Of a stretch of 64,000 nucleotides of DNA, positions 10,012 through 17,981 are shown piece by piece. Within the stretch, counting starts at the first letter, position 1. Every line of letters begins with the position of its first letter. This stretch comes from Enterocloster clostridioformis (GTDB lineage Bacteria > Bacillota > Clostridia > Lachnospirales > Lachnospiraceae), in contig NZ_JAIWZC010000001.1 of NCBI RefSeq assembly GCF_020297485.1, forward strand, positions 5,146,001-5,210,000, read 5' to 3'. The position numbers and the translations under genes were made by a program. Below the pieces are notes generated by a model. It was given only the letters and a program-made list of their open reading frames with translations, made no database searches and was not told the origin of the DNA.

Positions 10012-10089
10012 GAACCGCCGTATACCGAACGGTACGTACGGTGGTGTGAGAGGTCGGAAGGCGAAATAATCGCCTTCCTCCTACTCGAT
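10012..10089 (+). ncRNA. Group II intron domains V and VI
   Basis: Domain V is the short catalytic hairpin CCGTATACCG-aacg-GTACGTACGG type. It is followed by a longer hairpin GGTCGGAAGGCGA / TCGCCTTCC with an unpaired A before CTCGAT, the expected branch-point arrangement of domain VI. Confidence 0.8.
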
Positions 10090-10116
10090 TTGCTTTCTGA
10101 CCCTTTCCCCACGTTC

Positions 10117-10220
10117 GCCCCACAAAGCCCCTGTGTCGCGTTTATCCTTCAGCAGCGGAAAACAACGCAAGGGGAATCGTAAAACGCGACGGTGGGGCAG
10201 ACAGGGGAAGCTGTGGGGGG
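10117..10220. repeat. GC-rich nested inverted repeat, possible structured RNA
   Basis: Three arms nest in order: CCCCAC with GTGGGG, CCCCTGT with ACAGGGG, and GTCGCGTTT with AAACGCGAC. They enclose a loop of about 37 bases. No reading frame explains it. It follows the intron's 3' end at 10089. The function is unknown; it could be a structured RNA or a DNA cruciform. Confidence 0.5.
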
Positions 10221-10253
10221 AGCCAGAAGAAAATTGAAGATTGAAGTAGAGTG

Positions 10254-10325
10254 GTAGCCCACTCGGTTACTTTCCAAGGTGCTGATGATCAGCCTGTGGG
10301 AAAGATACCGGGTGGGCTACTTTTT
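10254..10325 (+). terminator. Long nested hairpin ending in a T-tract
   Basis: The outer arms GTAGCCCACTCGGT and ACCGGGTGGGCTAC pair over 14 bases. Inside are CTTTCC/GGAAAG and GCTGA-tga-TCAGC. TTTTT follows. It behaves like an intrinsic terminator but has no gene directly upstream, so it may end a small RNA that includes the GC-rich repeat before it. Confidence 0.6.
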
Positions 10326-10419
10326 ATGTTCGCCGAGAGTATGAAAGTTTTTCTGTAAATAGCTATTAAGCATTAGGTCTTCTATGATAAAATCTATTAT
10401 CATAAGGAGGCCTATTATT

Positions 10420-11664
10420 ATGGCAAGAAGAGAAAAACAGCCCGTACACAAAGTAGTCATGACGGAGGGGAAAAGGAACATCGTCCATCAGCTCCTGGAA
10501 GAGTATGACATCCAGACTGCGGAGGATATCCAGGAAGCCCTCAAAGACCTGCTGGGGAGCACCCTGAAGGAGATGATGGAAGCGGAGATGGATGAGCATC
10601 TCGGCTATGGGAGGTCAGAACGGTCGGATTCGGATGATTACCGCAATGGCTACAAGCCCAAGCGGATCAACAGCAGCTTCGGGAGCATGGACATCCAGGT
10701 GCCCCAGGACAGGAAGTCCACGTTTGAACCCCAGGTGGTAAGAAAGCGCCAGAAGGACATTTCCGGCATTGACCAGAAGATCATATCCATGTATGCAAAA
10801 GGCATGACAACCCGCCAAATCTCGGATACCTTGATGGACATTTATGGTTTTGAGGCTTCGGAAGGGTTCATCTCGGACGTGACGGACAAGATACTGCCGC
10901 AGATTGAAGACTGGCAGAACCGCCCGCTGGAGGAAGTCTATCCCGTGGTCTACATCGACGCAATCCATTATTCCGTGCGGGAGGACGGGGTAATCCGCAA
11001 GCTTGCCGCCTATGTCATCCTCGGCCTTACGCTGGAAGGTAAAAAGGAAGTCCTGAGCATACAGATCGGGGAGAATGAAAGCTCCAAGTACTGGCTCTGC
11101 GTTCTGAACGAGTTGAAGAACCGCGGTGTGAAGGATATCCTCATTCTCTGCTCGGACGGGCTCACGGGCATTAAGGAAGCCATAACGGCGGCATTCCCGA
11201 AGACGGAGCAGCAGCGCTGCATCGTACATATGGTACGGAACACGCTGAAATACGTCTCCGACAAGGACCGGAAAGCATTTGCCACGGACCTGAAAACCAT
11301 CTACCATGCCGCAAACGAGGAAAAGGCGCTGGAGGCGCTGGAGAAGGTGACGGAAAAGTGGACGCCAAAGTACCCCAACTCAATGAAACGCTGGCATGAC
11401 AACTGGGATGTGGTATCCCCCATCTTCAAGTTTTCCATGGAGGTCAGGAAGGTGATCTATACTACCAACGCGATCGAGAGCCTCAACTCTACCTACCGGA
11501 AGCTCAACCGCCAGCGGAGCGTGTTCCCGGGCAGCACGGCGCTCTTAAAGGCTCTGTACCTGGCCACGTTCGAGGCGACGAAGAAGTGGACCATGCCCAT
11601 CCGCAACTGGGGGCAGGTCTATGGGGAACTGTCCATTATGTACGAAGGCAGACTGCCGGAATAA
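10420..11664 (+). CDS. IS256 family transposase
   Basis: 414 residues from the ATG at 10420, nine bases after a perfect AAGGAGG. This is a Mutator-type DDE transposase. Candidate catalytic residues are Asp in YIDAIHYS, Asp in LILCSDGLTG and Glu in TNAIESLNSTYRK. The N-terminal region (about 1-130) is the helical DNA-binding part, including the conserved EMDEHLGY. It mediates movement of the element, usually through a circular intermediate, leaving 8-9 bp duplications. The gene is intact and appears functional. Confidence 0.96.
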   Translation: MARREKQPVHKVVMTEGKRNIVHQLLEEYDIQTAEDIQEALKDLLGSTLKEMMEAEMDEHLGYGRSERSDSDDYRNGYKPKRINSSFGSMDIQVPQDRKSTFEPQVVRKRQKDISGIDQKIISMYAKGMTTRQISDTLMDIYGFEASEGFISDVTDKILPQIEDWQNRPLEEVYPVVYIDAIHYSVREDGVIRKLAAYVILGLTLEGKKEVLSIQIGENESSKYWLCVLNELKNRGVKDILILCSDGLTGIKEAITAAFPKTEQQRCIVHMVRNTLKYVSDKDRKAFATDLKTIYHAANEEKALEALEKVTEKWTPKYPNSMKRWHDNWDVVSPIFKFSMEVRKVIYTTNAIESLNSTYRKLNRQRSVFPGSTALLKALYLATFEATKKWTMPIRNWGQVYGELSIMYEGRLPE

Positions 11665-11709
11665 GAGCGCACAGGCATAGGTGTACACCTATCCGGAAAG
11701 GAGCTTTCC

Positions 11710-11922
11710 ATGTATGGATTTTCAAAATACGATGCTCAGGACAGGTACGACAGCTATAATACTGTACAGGTGAAGTTAAAACTGAATATGAAGACAGATG
11801 CAGATATCCTGGCCTGGGTCAGACAGCACAAATATGGCAGGGACACTTCCGTCCAAGGGGCCATCAAGGCCCTGATACGGGAAGACATCGCCAGAGGCCA
11901 GGCCGATGGGACACAAGGTTAA
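11710..11922 (+). CDS. IS256 passenger protein 1, possible ribbon-helix-helix regulator
   Basis: A 70-residue protein starting at ATG 11710 behind AAAGGAG, 45 bases after the transposase and inside the IS. The stretch VKLKLNMKTDADILAWVR followed by a basic helix resembles a ribbon-helix-helix or CopG-like fold. I cannot assign it to a named family. It converges with, and overlaps by a few bases, the gene on the other strand. It may regulate the transposase or pair with that protein. Confidence 0.65.
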   Translation: MYGFSKYDAQDRYDSYNTVQVKLKLNMKTDADILAWVRQHKYGRDTSVQGAIKALIREDIARGQADGTQG

Positions 11923-12194
11923 TCCCTCTGCATTTTACATTCGTTGGCTGTCTGCAGCTCTGACAGGGATTCCATGATAGACAGGTAATCGATCCCCTCC
12001 ACAACAGTCCCTGTGCCAGGGTCAAACAGTTCATCGTCTGCGGTGGCTTTCGGGTCATAGGATTTCAGTTCACTGTCATACCAGCTATAGATATCACTGT
12101 ATAAGTCGGCTGCATGATCCAGCAGGGACTGCAGTCCATTGATCTTTGCCCTGATATCTTCAGGTACAAAGGGATCGTCTGTTTTTAGCTTCAT
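11919..12194 (-). CDS. IS256 passenger protein 2, unknown
   Basis: A 91-residue acidic protein read from ATG 12194, which follows a strong AGGAGGTG. The upstream part of the frame lacks a ribosome site and is excluded. The sequence is helical with no recognised domain; it includes SLLDHAADLYSDIYSWYDSE. Its gene converges on the 70-residue gene and ends within its last codons. It is preserved in both IS copies, so it is part of the element rather than host DNA. Confidence 0.6.
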   Translation of the reverse strand: MKLKTDDPFVPEDIRAKINGLQSLLDHAADLYSDIYSWYDSELKSYDPKATADDELFDPGTGTVVEGIDYLSIMESLSELQTANECKMQRD

Positions 12195-12385
12195 GGCACA
12201 CCTCCTGATGTTTTCCTGTAAGAAGTGTACCATAATTTGATGGGATTTTCCAATACATCTTGACAGAATCCAAAAGCATCCGTATAGTAAAGGTAGGTGG
12301 TCACGACATCCACCTACCTTTCTCATTAACTTATCATAGAAGATCTCAATTTACAGACTTTTTTTCATACTCTCTGTTCGCCGGA

Positions 12386-13040
12386 GTCTACTCAACAGCA
12401 TCCAGCCCCAAAAGTGATTTTAATCACTGACAAGTCTACTCAACAAAAAAGTGATTTTAATCACAAAAACGAGTCTACTCAACAAAACAGCCGCCTAGCC
12501 GGATGGCTGAATAAAATCACTTATTTCAAGGAAAATCTACTGTGAAATGTAGAAAAATAAGTGATTATGCTCACTTATGCCAGTTCTCAGCCCATCGGTG
12601 ATTATAATCACGCAAGTCTGTTCAACATATCCCACACGTCCGACCACCACAATCATCATTTATCCATGCACATTTTCGGCAGAAATGTGGATTACAGTGG
12701 CGGTTCGGCTATGAAAAATAGGTGATTAAGCTCACTTTTTTCTGAAAAAGCGCATCCGAGCAGCAAGTGATTTTGTTCACTTATAAAAAGTGAACTTTTT
12801 ACGCCATCTGTCGTTTTTGAATGAGCCTGTCATGTGGTCAAAATAAGTGAGTTTAATCACTTTATACCGTTAAAAAATAGAATAAGTGAGCTTAATCACT
12901 TATGGAGCATAAGTGAGCTTTTTACGCCAGAAGCGGTAAAATGCGGCGTAAAAGTCCATGAAAAAGCAAGGATTTCGGAGTCCTGTTTTATGTACCAAAT
13001 AGCCTATATGTAGCGACATAACGCAATAAGTGAGCTTTAT
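12386..13040. repeat. Array of 14-bp palindromes (GTGA-N6-TCAC) and linked motifs
   Basis: Non-coding DNA with full palindromes at 12414, 12451, 12561, 12598, 12722, 12767, 12847 and 12886, each fitting GTGA-N6-TCAC. Their usual context is AAGTGATTTTAATCACTT. Half sites lie at 12513, 12788, 12911 and 13030. A second motif, GTCTACTCAACA, occurs at 12386, 12433 and 12472, with a variant near 12616. A third, TTTTTACGCC, appears near 12796 and 12918. Spacing is irregular. The GTGA-N6-TCAC core has the geometry of CRP/FNR-type operators, but such density is unusual for a promoter. The region separates IS256 copy A from the truncated sugar dehydrogenase. Confidence 0.75.
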
Positions 13041-13080
13041 AGGTCGCTTTCAACCAACTGCTTCAATGAGCGTTTAGTCC

Positions 13081-14067
13081 AAAAATTACGACAGCAAGAA
13101 GAATTTCTTTGATACAAGCGCGGTTGAGGCTGTGATTAAGCTGGCCATTGAGTACAACCCAGAAGCCATCATGGTTATCAAGAGCACGATTCCGGTTGGA
13201 TATACTTCTTCTGTCCGTGAGAAATTCCACTGTGACAATATCATCTTCAGTCCTGAATTTTTACGTGAATCGAAGGCATTGTACGACAATTTGTGGCCAT
13301 CACGGATAATCGTCGGCACGGATGTAGAGAATGCTCGTTTGGTAAAAGCGGCGCATACCTTTGCAGAACTTCTCCAGGAAGGTGCCATTAAAGAAAATAT
13401 CGACACGCTGTTCATGGGATTTACTGAAGCAGAAGCTGTTAAGCTGTTCGCCAATACATATCTGGCATTAAGAGTAAGTTATTTCAATGAGCTTGATACT
13501 TATGCGGAAATGAAGGGACTGAACACTCAGCAGATCATTGACGGAGTTTGCCTTGACCCTCGTATTGGCACCCATTACAATAATCCGTCCTTTGGATATG
13601 GAGGATACTGTCTGCCGAAAGATACGAAGCAGTTGCTGGCGAATTATGCAGATGTACCAGAGAACCTGATCGAAGCAATCGTGGAAAGCAATAGAACTCG
13701 CAAAGACTTCATTGCTGACCGTGTGCTGGAAATCGCTGGTGCTTATGAGGCAAGTGAGGAATGGAATAGCGAGAAGGAAAAAGAGGTTGTGGTTGGCGTA
13801 TATCGCTTGACGATGAAGATCAATAGTGACAACTTCCGGCAGAGCTCCATCCAGGGCGTCATGAAGCGCATTAAAGCGAAAGGCGCTACGGTTATTATCT
13901 ATGAACCAACGTTGAAAGATGGAGAGAAATTCTTCGGATCAGTTGTGATTAACGATTTGGAGAAATTCAAGGAAATGAGTCAGGCCATTATTGCTAATAG
14001 GTACGATAGCTGTCTGGATGATGTGAAGGCGAAGGTCTATACGAGGGATATTTTCCAGAGGGACTAA
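13081..14067 (+). pseudogene. UDP-glucose/nucleotide-sugar dehydrogenase, 5'-truncated
   Basis: The C-terminal ~325 residues of a UDP-glucose 6-dehydrogenase-type enzyme, which oxidises UDP-glucose to UDP-glucuronate for capsule synthesis. Homology begins abruptly at [10 protein letters not shown] near 13084, with a stop just upstream. The Rossmann NAD-binding start (about 85 residues) is missing. The retained part has the catalytic-cysteine motif [12 protein letters not shown] and the C-terminal domain. A GTG at 13132 could start translation, but the product would lack NAD binding. It heads the capsule cluster, 21 bases before pssD. A shorter related fragment is at 61202-61982. Confidence 0.85.
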
Positions 14068-14088
14068 GAAAAAACGGGGAGGAAAAAG

Positions 14089-14553
14089 ATGAAACATGAT
14101 AGGAGGCCAAGGCTGTGTTTTGTATCATCTTCGGGTGGTCATTGGGAGCAGCTTCAAAAGCTGGAGCCGCTTGCTGAAAAATATGAAGGCTTTTTTGTGA
14201 CAGAAAAAACACAGTTTGATGAAACGCTCGGGAAATATTTCATGATTCAAACGGATTTGAAAGATAAACTGATGCCTTTAAAAATGTTGTGGAATGGACT
14301 TTATTCGGTGTTTATCTGGATTAAGGAACGCCCGGATTTTATCATTACAACTGGAACGATGGTGGCATATCCATTTTATTTGATGGCAGTTCTTTTCCAC
14401 AAGAAATTTATATTTATTGAAACTTTTGGAAGAGCGAATATGCCCACGGTAGCAGGGAAGAAAATGGAGAAACATACAGATTTATTTATAGTGCAGTGGG
14501 AAACACAGAAGAAATTTTATAAAAAAGCAATTTATGGAGGATGTCTGTACTAA
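14089..14553 (+). CDS. PssD/Alg14-like glycosyltransferase subunit
   Basis: A 154-residue membrane-anchoring half of a two-part transferase that adds the second sugar to undecaprenyl-PP-sugar in capsule synthesis (PssD, Cps14F, Alg14 family). The N-terminus has the signature FVSSSGGHWEQL. A hydrophobic segment (YPFYLMAVLFHKKFIFI) is consistent with membrane contact. The ATG at 14089 follows GGGGAGGAAAAAG. Its stop overlaps the start of the catalytic partner gene at 14553, typical for this pair. Confidence 0.88.
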   Translation: MKHDRRPRLCFVSSSGGHWEQLQKLEPLAEKYEGFFVTEKTQFDETLGKYFMIQTDLKDKLMPLKMLWNGLYSVFIWIKERPDFIITTGTMVAYPFYLMAVLFHKKFIFIETFGRANMPTVAGKKMEKHTDLFIVQWETQKKFYKKAIYGGCLY

Positions 14554-15047
14554 TGATATTTGTGACAGTCGGGTCGAGAAATTATCCTTTTGACCGTTTA
14601 TTTAAAAAATTAGATGAGCTATATGAAAAGGGTGTGTTAACGGATCCGATGTTTGCACAGATTGGCACATCTACATATAAACCAAAGAATTATGAATATA
14701 AAGATTTTATTTCGCCGGATGAGTTCAACGAGAATATAAGTAAGGCTGATATTGTTGTGTCACACGGTGCATCTGGATCAATCATGAAAGCACTAAATGC
14801 TGGTAAAAAGGTAATAACGGTAACGAGGCTTGAAAAGTATGGTGAGCATATCAATGATCACCAGATTCAGAACAATGAAGCATTTAGCAGCAACGGGTAT
14901 GTGTTGATGGCAGATTTAGAGTTAACTAATTTGGAAGAATGCTTTAAGAAAATTTATGATGGTACAGATGAACTGGTTTCGTGGGTAAATAAAGATCCAA
15001 TGGCAATTGTAAATCTGATTGACAAATTTATACAGGAGAATTGGTGA
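14553..15047 (+). CDS. PssE/Alg13-like glycosyltransferase catalytic subunit
   Basis: 164 residues, the partner of the preceding protein and related to the C-terminal domain of MurG-type (GT28) enzymes. The ATG at 14553 sits in a TAATG overlap behind GGAGGA. Motifs include FVTVGSRNYPFDRLF at the start and IVVSHGASGSIMKAL, the UDP-sugar binding loop. Together the two form an enzyme at the inner face of the membrane. Start and pairing are well supported by spacing. Confidence 0.88.
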   Translation: MIFVTVGSRNYPFDRLFKKLDELYEKGVLTDPMFAQIGTSTYKPKNYEYKDFISPDEFNENISKADIVVSHGASGSIMKALNAGKKVITVTRLEKYGEHINDHQIQNNEAFSSNGYVLMADLELTNLEECFKKIYDGTDELVSWVNKDPMAIVNLIDKFIQENW

Positions 15048-15057
15048 GGAAAAAGGA

Positions 15058-15930
15058 ATGTCGAGTAGTAGATTATTTAAGAAGATAAAGTATGCAATGC
15101 GTTTTATTCCAGATAAGATATATATTCAGATTTACTATTTCGCACATTTTAAGAAGTTCTGTGATCTGAAGAATCCGAAAACCTATAATGAGAAGTTGAA
15201 CTGGCTGAAACTGCATGACCACAATCCGCTGTACACTACTTTGGTGGATAAGTATGAAGTTAAGGAATATGTAGCGAAACTCATTGGCGAGCAGTACATC
15301 ATTCCGACTCTGGGCGTGTGGGACTCCTTTGATGAGATTGATTTTGACATGCTGCCAGAGCAATTCGTGTTGAAGTGCACTCATGACTCCGAAGGCCTTG
15401 TAATCATTCGGGAAAAGTCTAAGCTGGACAAGGTTGCTGCAAGGGTGAAAATCGAAGCAGCCTTGAAGCAGAACTTTTACCATATCGGGCGGGAATGGCC
15501 TTATAGGGATGTACCCCCCAGAATCATTGCCGAACAGTATATGGAGGACCATGTGGATGGGGAACTGAGGGATTATAAGTTCTTCTGTTTTGATGGAGAA
15601 CCCAAGGCGATGTTTGTAGCATCCGACCGCGCATCCGACCATGTAAAGTTTGACTATTTTGATTTGGATTATCAGCATCTGGACATCAAGCAGAAGTATC
15701 CCCATGCGGAAACTCCACTTCGGAAGCCGAAGACTTTTGATCAGATGATTGAACTCTCGAAGATGCTTTCCGAGGGCTTTCCCCATGTACGGGTGGATTT
15801 CTACGAAGTGGACGGACACCTTTATTTTGGCGAGCTGACTTTCTACCATTTCAGTGGGTTTATGCCTTTTGAACCTGCAAAGTGGGATAGGACGTTTGGT
15901 GATTGGCTGAATCTTTCGGGATGCAATTGA
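15058..15930 (+). CDS. ATP-grasp (TupA-like) polysaccharide biosynthesis protein
   Basis: 290 residues of the TupA-like ATP-grasp family found in capsule and teichuronopeptide loci. The ATG at 15058 is behind GAGGAAAAAGG. Family landmarks are NPKTYNEKLNWLKL, LVDKYEVKEYV, FVLKCTHDSEG, PRIIAEQYM and the C-terminal VRVDFYEVDGHLYFGELTF with metal-binding acidic residues. It probably ligates an amino acid or other acid to the polysaccharide or its precursor; the substrate cannot be read from sequence. A close paralogue lies at 17063-17956 with one transferase between. Confidence 0.85.
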   Translation: MSSSRLFKKIKYAMRFIPDKIYIQIYYFAHFKKFCDLKNPKTYNEKLNWLKLHDHNPLYTTLVDKYEVKEYVAKLIGEQYIIPTLGVWDSFDEIDFDMLPEQFVLKCTHDSEGLVIIREKSKLDKVAARVKIEAALKQNFYHIGREWPYRDVPPRIIAEQYMEDHVDGELRDYKFFCFDGEPKAMFVASDRASDHVKFDYFDLDYQHLDIKQKYPHAETPLRKPKTFDQMIELSKMLSEGFPHVRVDFYEVDGHLYFGELTFYHFSGFMPFEPAKWDRTFGDWLNLSGCN

Positions 15931-15992
15931 GAATTGAGTCCGATTATCAATGGGTGCAATGTTATAAAATAATCAATTAAGCGGAGAAAACA

Positions 15993-17066
15993 ATGAAAAT
16001 ATTGATGCTTATTACCGGAATGCAGTCGGGTGGAGCAGAGCGTGTGATGGCAACTTTGTGTAACAATCTGTCGCAGAGTCATACGATTCGTCTGGCTATT
16101 GTGAAAACGGCTCAGTCGGATTATCAACTAGTGGAGAGAGTACAAGTTGTAGCTGGAAACATCCGAAACCAGAGCCTACTTCAGTCGGTGCTGTTCAGTA
16201 AAAAGGAAATCGACACATGGAAGCCAGATATTGTGCTGTCTTTTATGACAAAGACGAATGTCATTGCATTATTGGCAAAAAAAATATCCAGATGGAAACC
16301 TCCAATTGTGATTGCAGAAAGAGCTAATCCTTATCATACAAAGGGTGTACTTGGAAAAGTCAGAAACATTCTGTGTTGCCATGCTGACGGCGCTGTATTT
16401 CAGACGGAGCAGGCTCAGTCGTATTATAAAAATATCATCAAATGTCCCAGTGTTGTTCTGCGGAATCCATTGAATCCAGATTTTAAGGTAGAACCGTTCC
16501 GGGGTACAAGAACAAACCGAATTGTATGTGTCGGAAGACTGTCTGAGGAAAAGAATCAGCGACTGCTGGTGGAAGCTTTTGCCGAGATTGCTCAGGACTT
16601 CCCCGATTATACGGTGGAATTCTACGGCGATGGTCCCCTAAAAGAAACGATTGCACAGCATATTGAAGAACTGAGTATGCAGGGCAAAATCCAACTTATG
16701 GGTCGCAAGGAGCGTGTTCAGGATCTCATTAAGGATGCAGCGTGCTTTGTACTTCCTTCTAATTCTGAAGGAATGCCCAACGCACTACTGGAGGCTATGG
16801 CACTTGGCATTCCTAGCATTGCAACGGATTGCCCAATCGGTGGCTCAGCATTTATCATTAACAATAATGAGAATGGCATTCTGATTCCGATGAATGACAA
16901 AAAGGCTCTAATGGCAGCACTCAAAAGGTGCCTTACAGAGAAAGACTTTGCAGCAAAAATCAGCAAGAACGCAGGGCAGATTATCACAGATTATGATGCA
17001 GAAAAAGTGTGCAGAGAATGGGAGAATTACTTGCAGAAAGTTTACAGGGGGAGGGATAAGAAATGA
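15993..17066 (+). CDS. Family 4 glycosyltransferase
   Basis: 357 residues, a GT-B retaining transferase that adds a sugar to the lipid-linked capsule repeat in the cytosol. The N-terminal domain opens with the family's GMQSGGAERVM. The donor-binding C-terminal domain has VGRLSEEKNQRLLVEAF and the E-x7-E element SEGMPNALLEAMALG. The ATG at 15993 is behind GCGGAGAAAAC. Its stop overlaps the next start by four bases (ATGA), showing co-transcription. The sequence resembles enzymes acting on GalNAc-type acceptors, but specificity is not secure. Confidence 0.92.
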   Translation: MKILMLITGMQSGGAERVMATLCNNLSQSHTIRLAIVKTAQSDYQLVERVQVVAGNIRNQSLLQSVLFSKKEIDTWKPDIVLSFMTKTNVIALLAKKISRWKPPIVIAERANPYHTKGVLGKVRNILCCHADGAVFQTEQAQSYYKNIIKCPSVVLRNPLNPDFKVEPFRGTRTNRIVCVGRLSEEKNQRLLVEAFAEIAQDFPDYTVEFYGDGPLKETIAQHIEELSMQGKIQLMGRKERVQDLIKDAACFVLPSNSEGMPNALLEAMALGIPSIATDCPIGGSAFIINNNENGILIPMNDKKALMAALKRCLTEKDFAAKISKNAGQIITDYDAEKVCREWENYLQKVYRGRDKK

Positions 17067-17956
17067 TAAAGAAATTGCTAAGAGATCCTATATATTATGG
17101 GATTATCGGACTCGGAAAAATCCTTCCTGATACCATTGCGGCAGATGCGTTTTATTTGAAAATGCTTTTCCACAACCGCATGGGAAAGGAACTGAATTTG
17201 AAAAATCCTACTACATATAATGAGAAACTGCAGTGGATGAAGTTGTATAACCGAAATCCAGAATATACAACACTTGTTGATAAAGAAGCAGTCAAGCAGA
17301 AAGTAGCTGCAAGAGTGGGGTGGGAGTACATAATTCCTACTCTTGGAGTTTGGGATCGATTTGATGATATTGATTTTAATGAACTTCCAGATCAGTTTGT
17401 ACTGAAGTGCACCCATGATTCTGGTGGGCTTGTTATATGTACAGATAAGAAAAAGTTGGATATTGATGAAGCAAGAAAAAAAATAAATCATGCGCTTAAG
17501 CGTAAATATTATTTGAATACAAGGGAATGGCCATATAGAGATGTAAAGCCGCGAATCATTGCAGAAGAATACATGGTTGATGAATCTGGCTATGAATTGA
17601 AAGACTACAAGTTTTTTGTTTTTGACGGAGAGATGAAGGCAATGTTTATAGCAACAGATCGCAATGCTGTTACGGATACTTGCTTTGATTTTTTTGATCG
17701 AGAGTTTAATCATTTGCCATTTACTAATGGTCATCCAAACGCCAATCACATTATGAGGAAACCGGATAATTATGATGAAATGATTCGAATAGCGGAAAAA
17801 CTTGGGAAGGGAATACCTCAGGCGAGAATCGACTTATACAATATAAATGGCAGGATTTATTTTGGTGAGATTACCTTTTTTCATTGGAGTGGATTGAAAC
17901 CGTTTGAACCTGAAGAGTGGGATTATACATTCGGAAGCTGGATTAAAATACAATAA
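17063..17956 (+). CDS. ATP-grasp (TupA-like) polysaccharide biosynthesis protein
   Basis: 297 residues and clearly paralogous to the protein at 15058-15930, sharing TYNEKLQWMKLYNRNP, LVDKEAVKQKV, FVLKCTHDSGG and IYFGEITFFHWSG. The ATG at 17063 overlaps the preceding stop. Base composition is more AT-rich than the paralogue, arguing that the two arrived separately rather than by recent duplication. It presumably performs a second ligation on the same polymer. The substrate is unknown. Confidence 0.85.
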   Translation: MIKKLLRDPIYYGIIGLGKILPDTIAADAFYLKMLFHNRMGKELNLKNPTTYNEKLQWMKLYNRNPEYTTLVDKEAVKQKVAARVGWEYIIPTLGVWDRFDDIDFNELPDQFVLKCTHDSGGLVICTDKKKLDIDEARKKINHALKRKYYLNTREWPYRDVKPRIIAEEYMVDESGYELKDYKFFVFDGEMKAMFIATDRNAVTDTCFDFFDREFNHLPFTNGHPNANHIMRKPDNYDEMIRIAEKLGKGIPQARIDLYNINGRIYFGEITFFHWSGLKPFEPEEWDYTFGSWIKIQ

Positions 17957-17981
17957 AATCCTGAGATGGGAGAAAATTAAG

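Larger units (their letters stand above)
8231..10089 (+). mobile_element. Group II intron with encoded maturase
   Basis: A retroelement formed by a ribozyme and its reverse transcriptase. The 5' end is placed at GTGCGGGG (8231), which fits the GUGYG consensus. Downstream come CCCAGCATGGGC and GGGTGAAAGTCCC, typical of intron domain I. Domain V is seen at about 10012-10048 (CCGTATACCG...CGGTACGTACGG). Domain VI at 10049-10087 ends CCTACTCGAT, giving a 3' end near 10089. The 5' boundary is less certain than the 3' one. The intron sits in non-coding DNA downstream of a terminator and disrupts no gene. Confidence 0.85.
10335..12374 (+). mobile_element. IS256-family insertion sequence, copy A
   Basis: A 2040-bp element with terminal inverted repeats beginning GAGAGTATGAAA at both ends. 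It is flanked by a perfect 8-bp target duplication TGTTCGCC at 10327-10334 and 12375-12382. It carries the transposase plus two small convergent passenger genes. The second copy at 19020-21059 lies in opposite orientation with the same length and encoded proteins. The intact duplication shows a simple, recent insertion. Confidence 0.95.

Noticed and set aside
10615..11307. A 230-codon minus-strand frame inside the IS256 transposase
   Set aside because: It is the antisense shadow of a GC-rich conserved gene and appears in both IS copies only because they are identical.
12414..12899. Classical CRP-regulated promoter
   Set aside because: The core fits GTGA-N6-TCAC, but the number of sites and the lack of a clear promoter argue against simple CRP control; kept only as a possible binding array.
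12386..13040. CRISPR-like array
   Set aside because: The repeats are 14-bp palindromes with irregular spacing and degenerate copies, there are no uniform spacers, and no cas genes are in the window.
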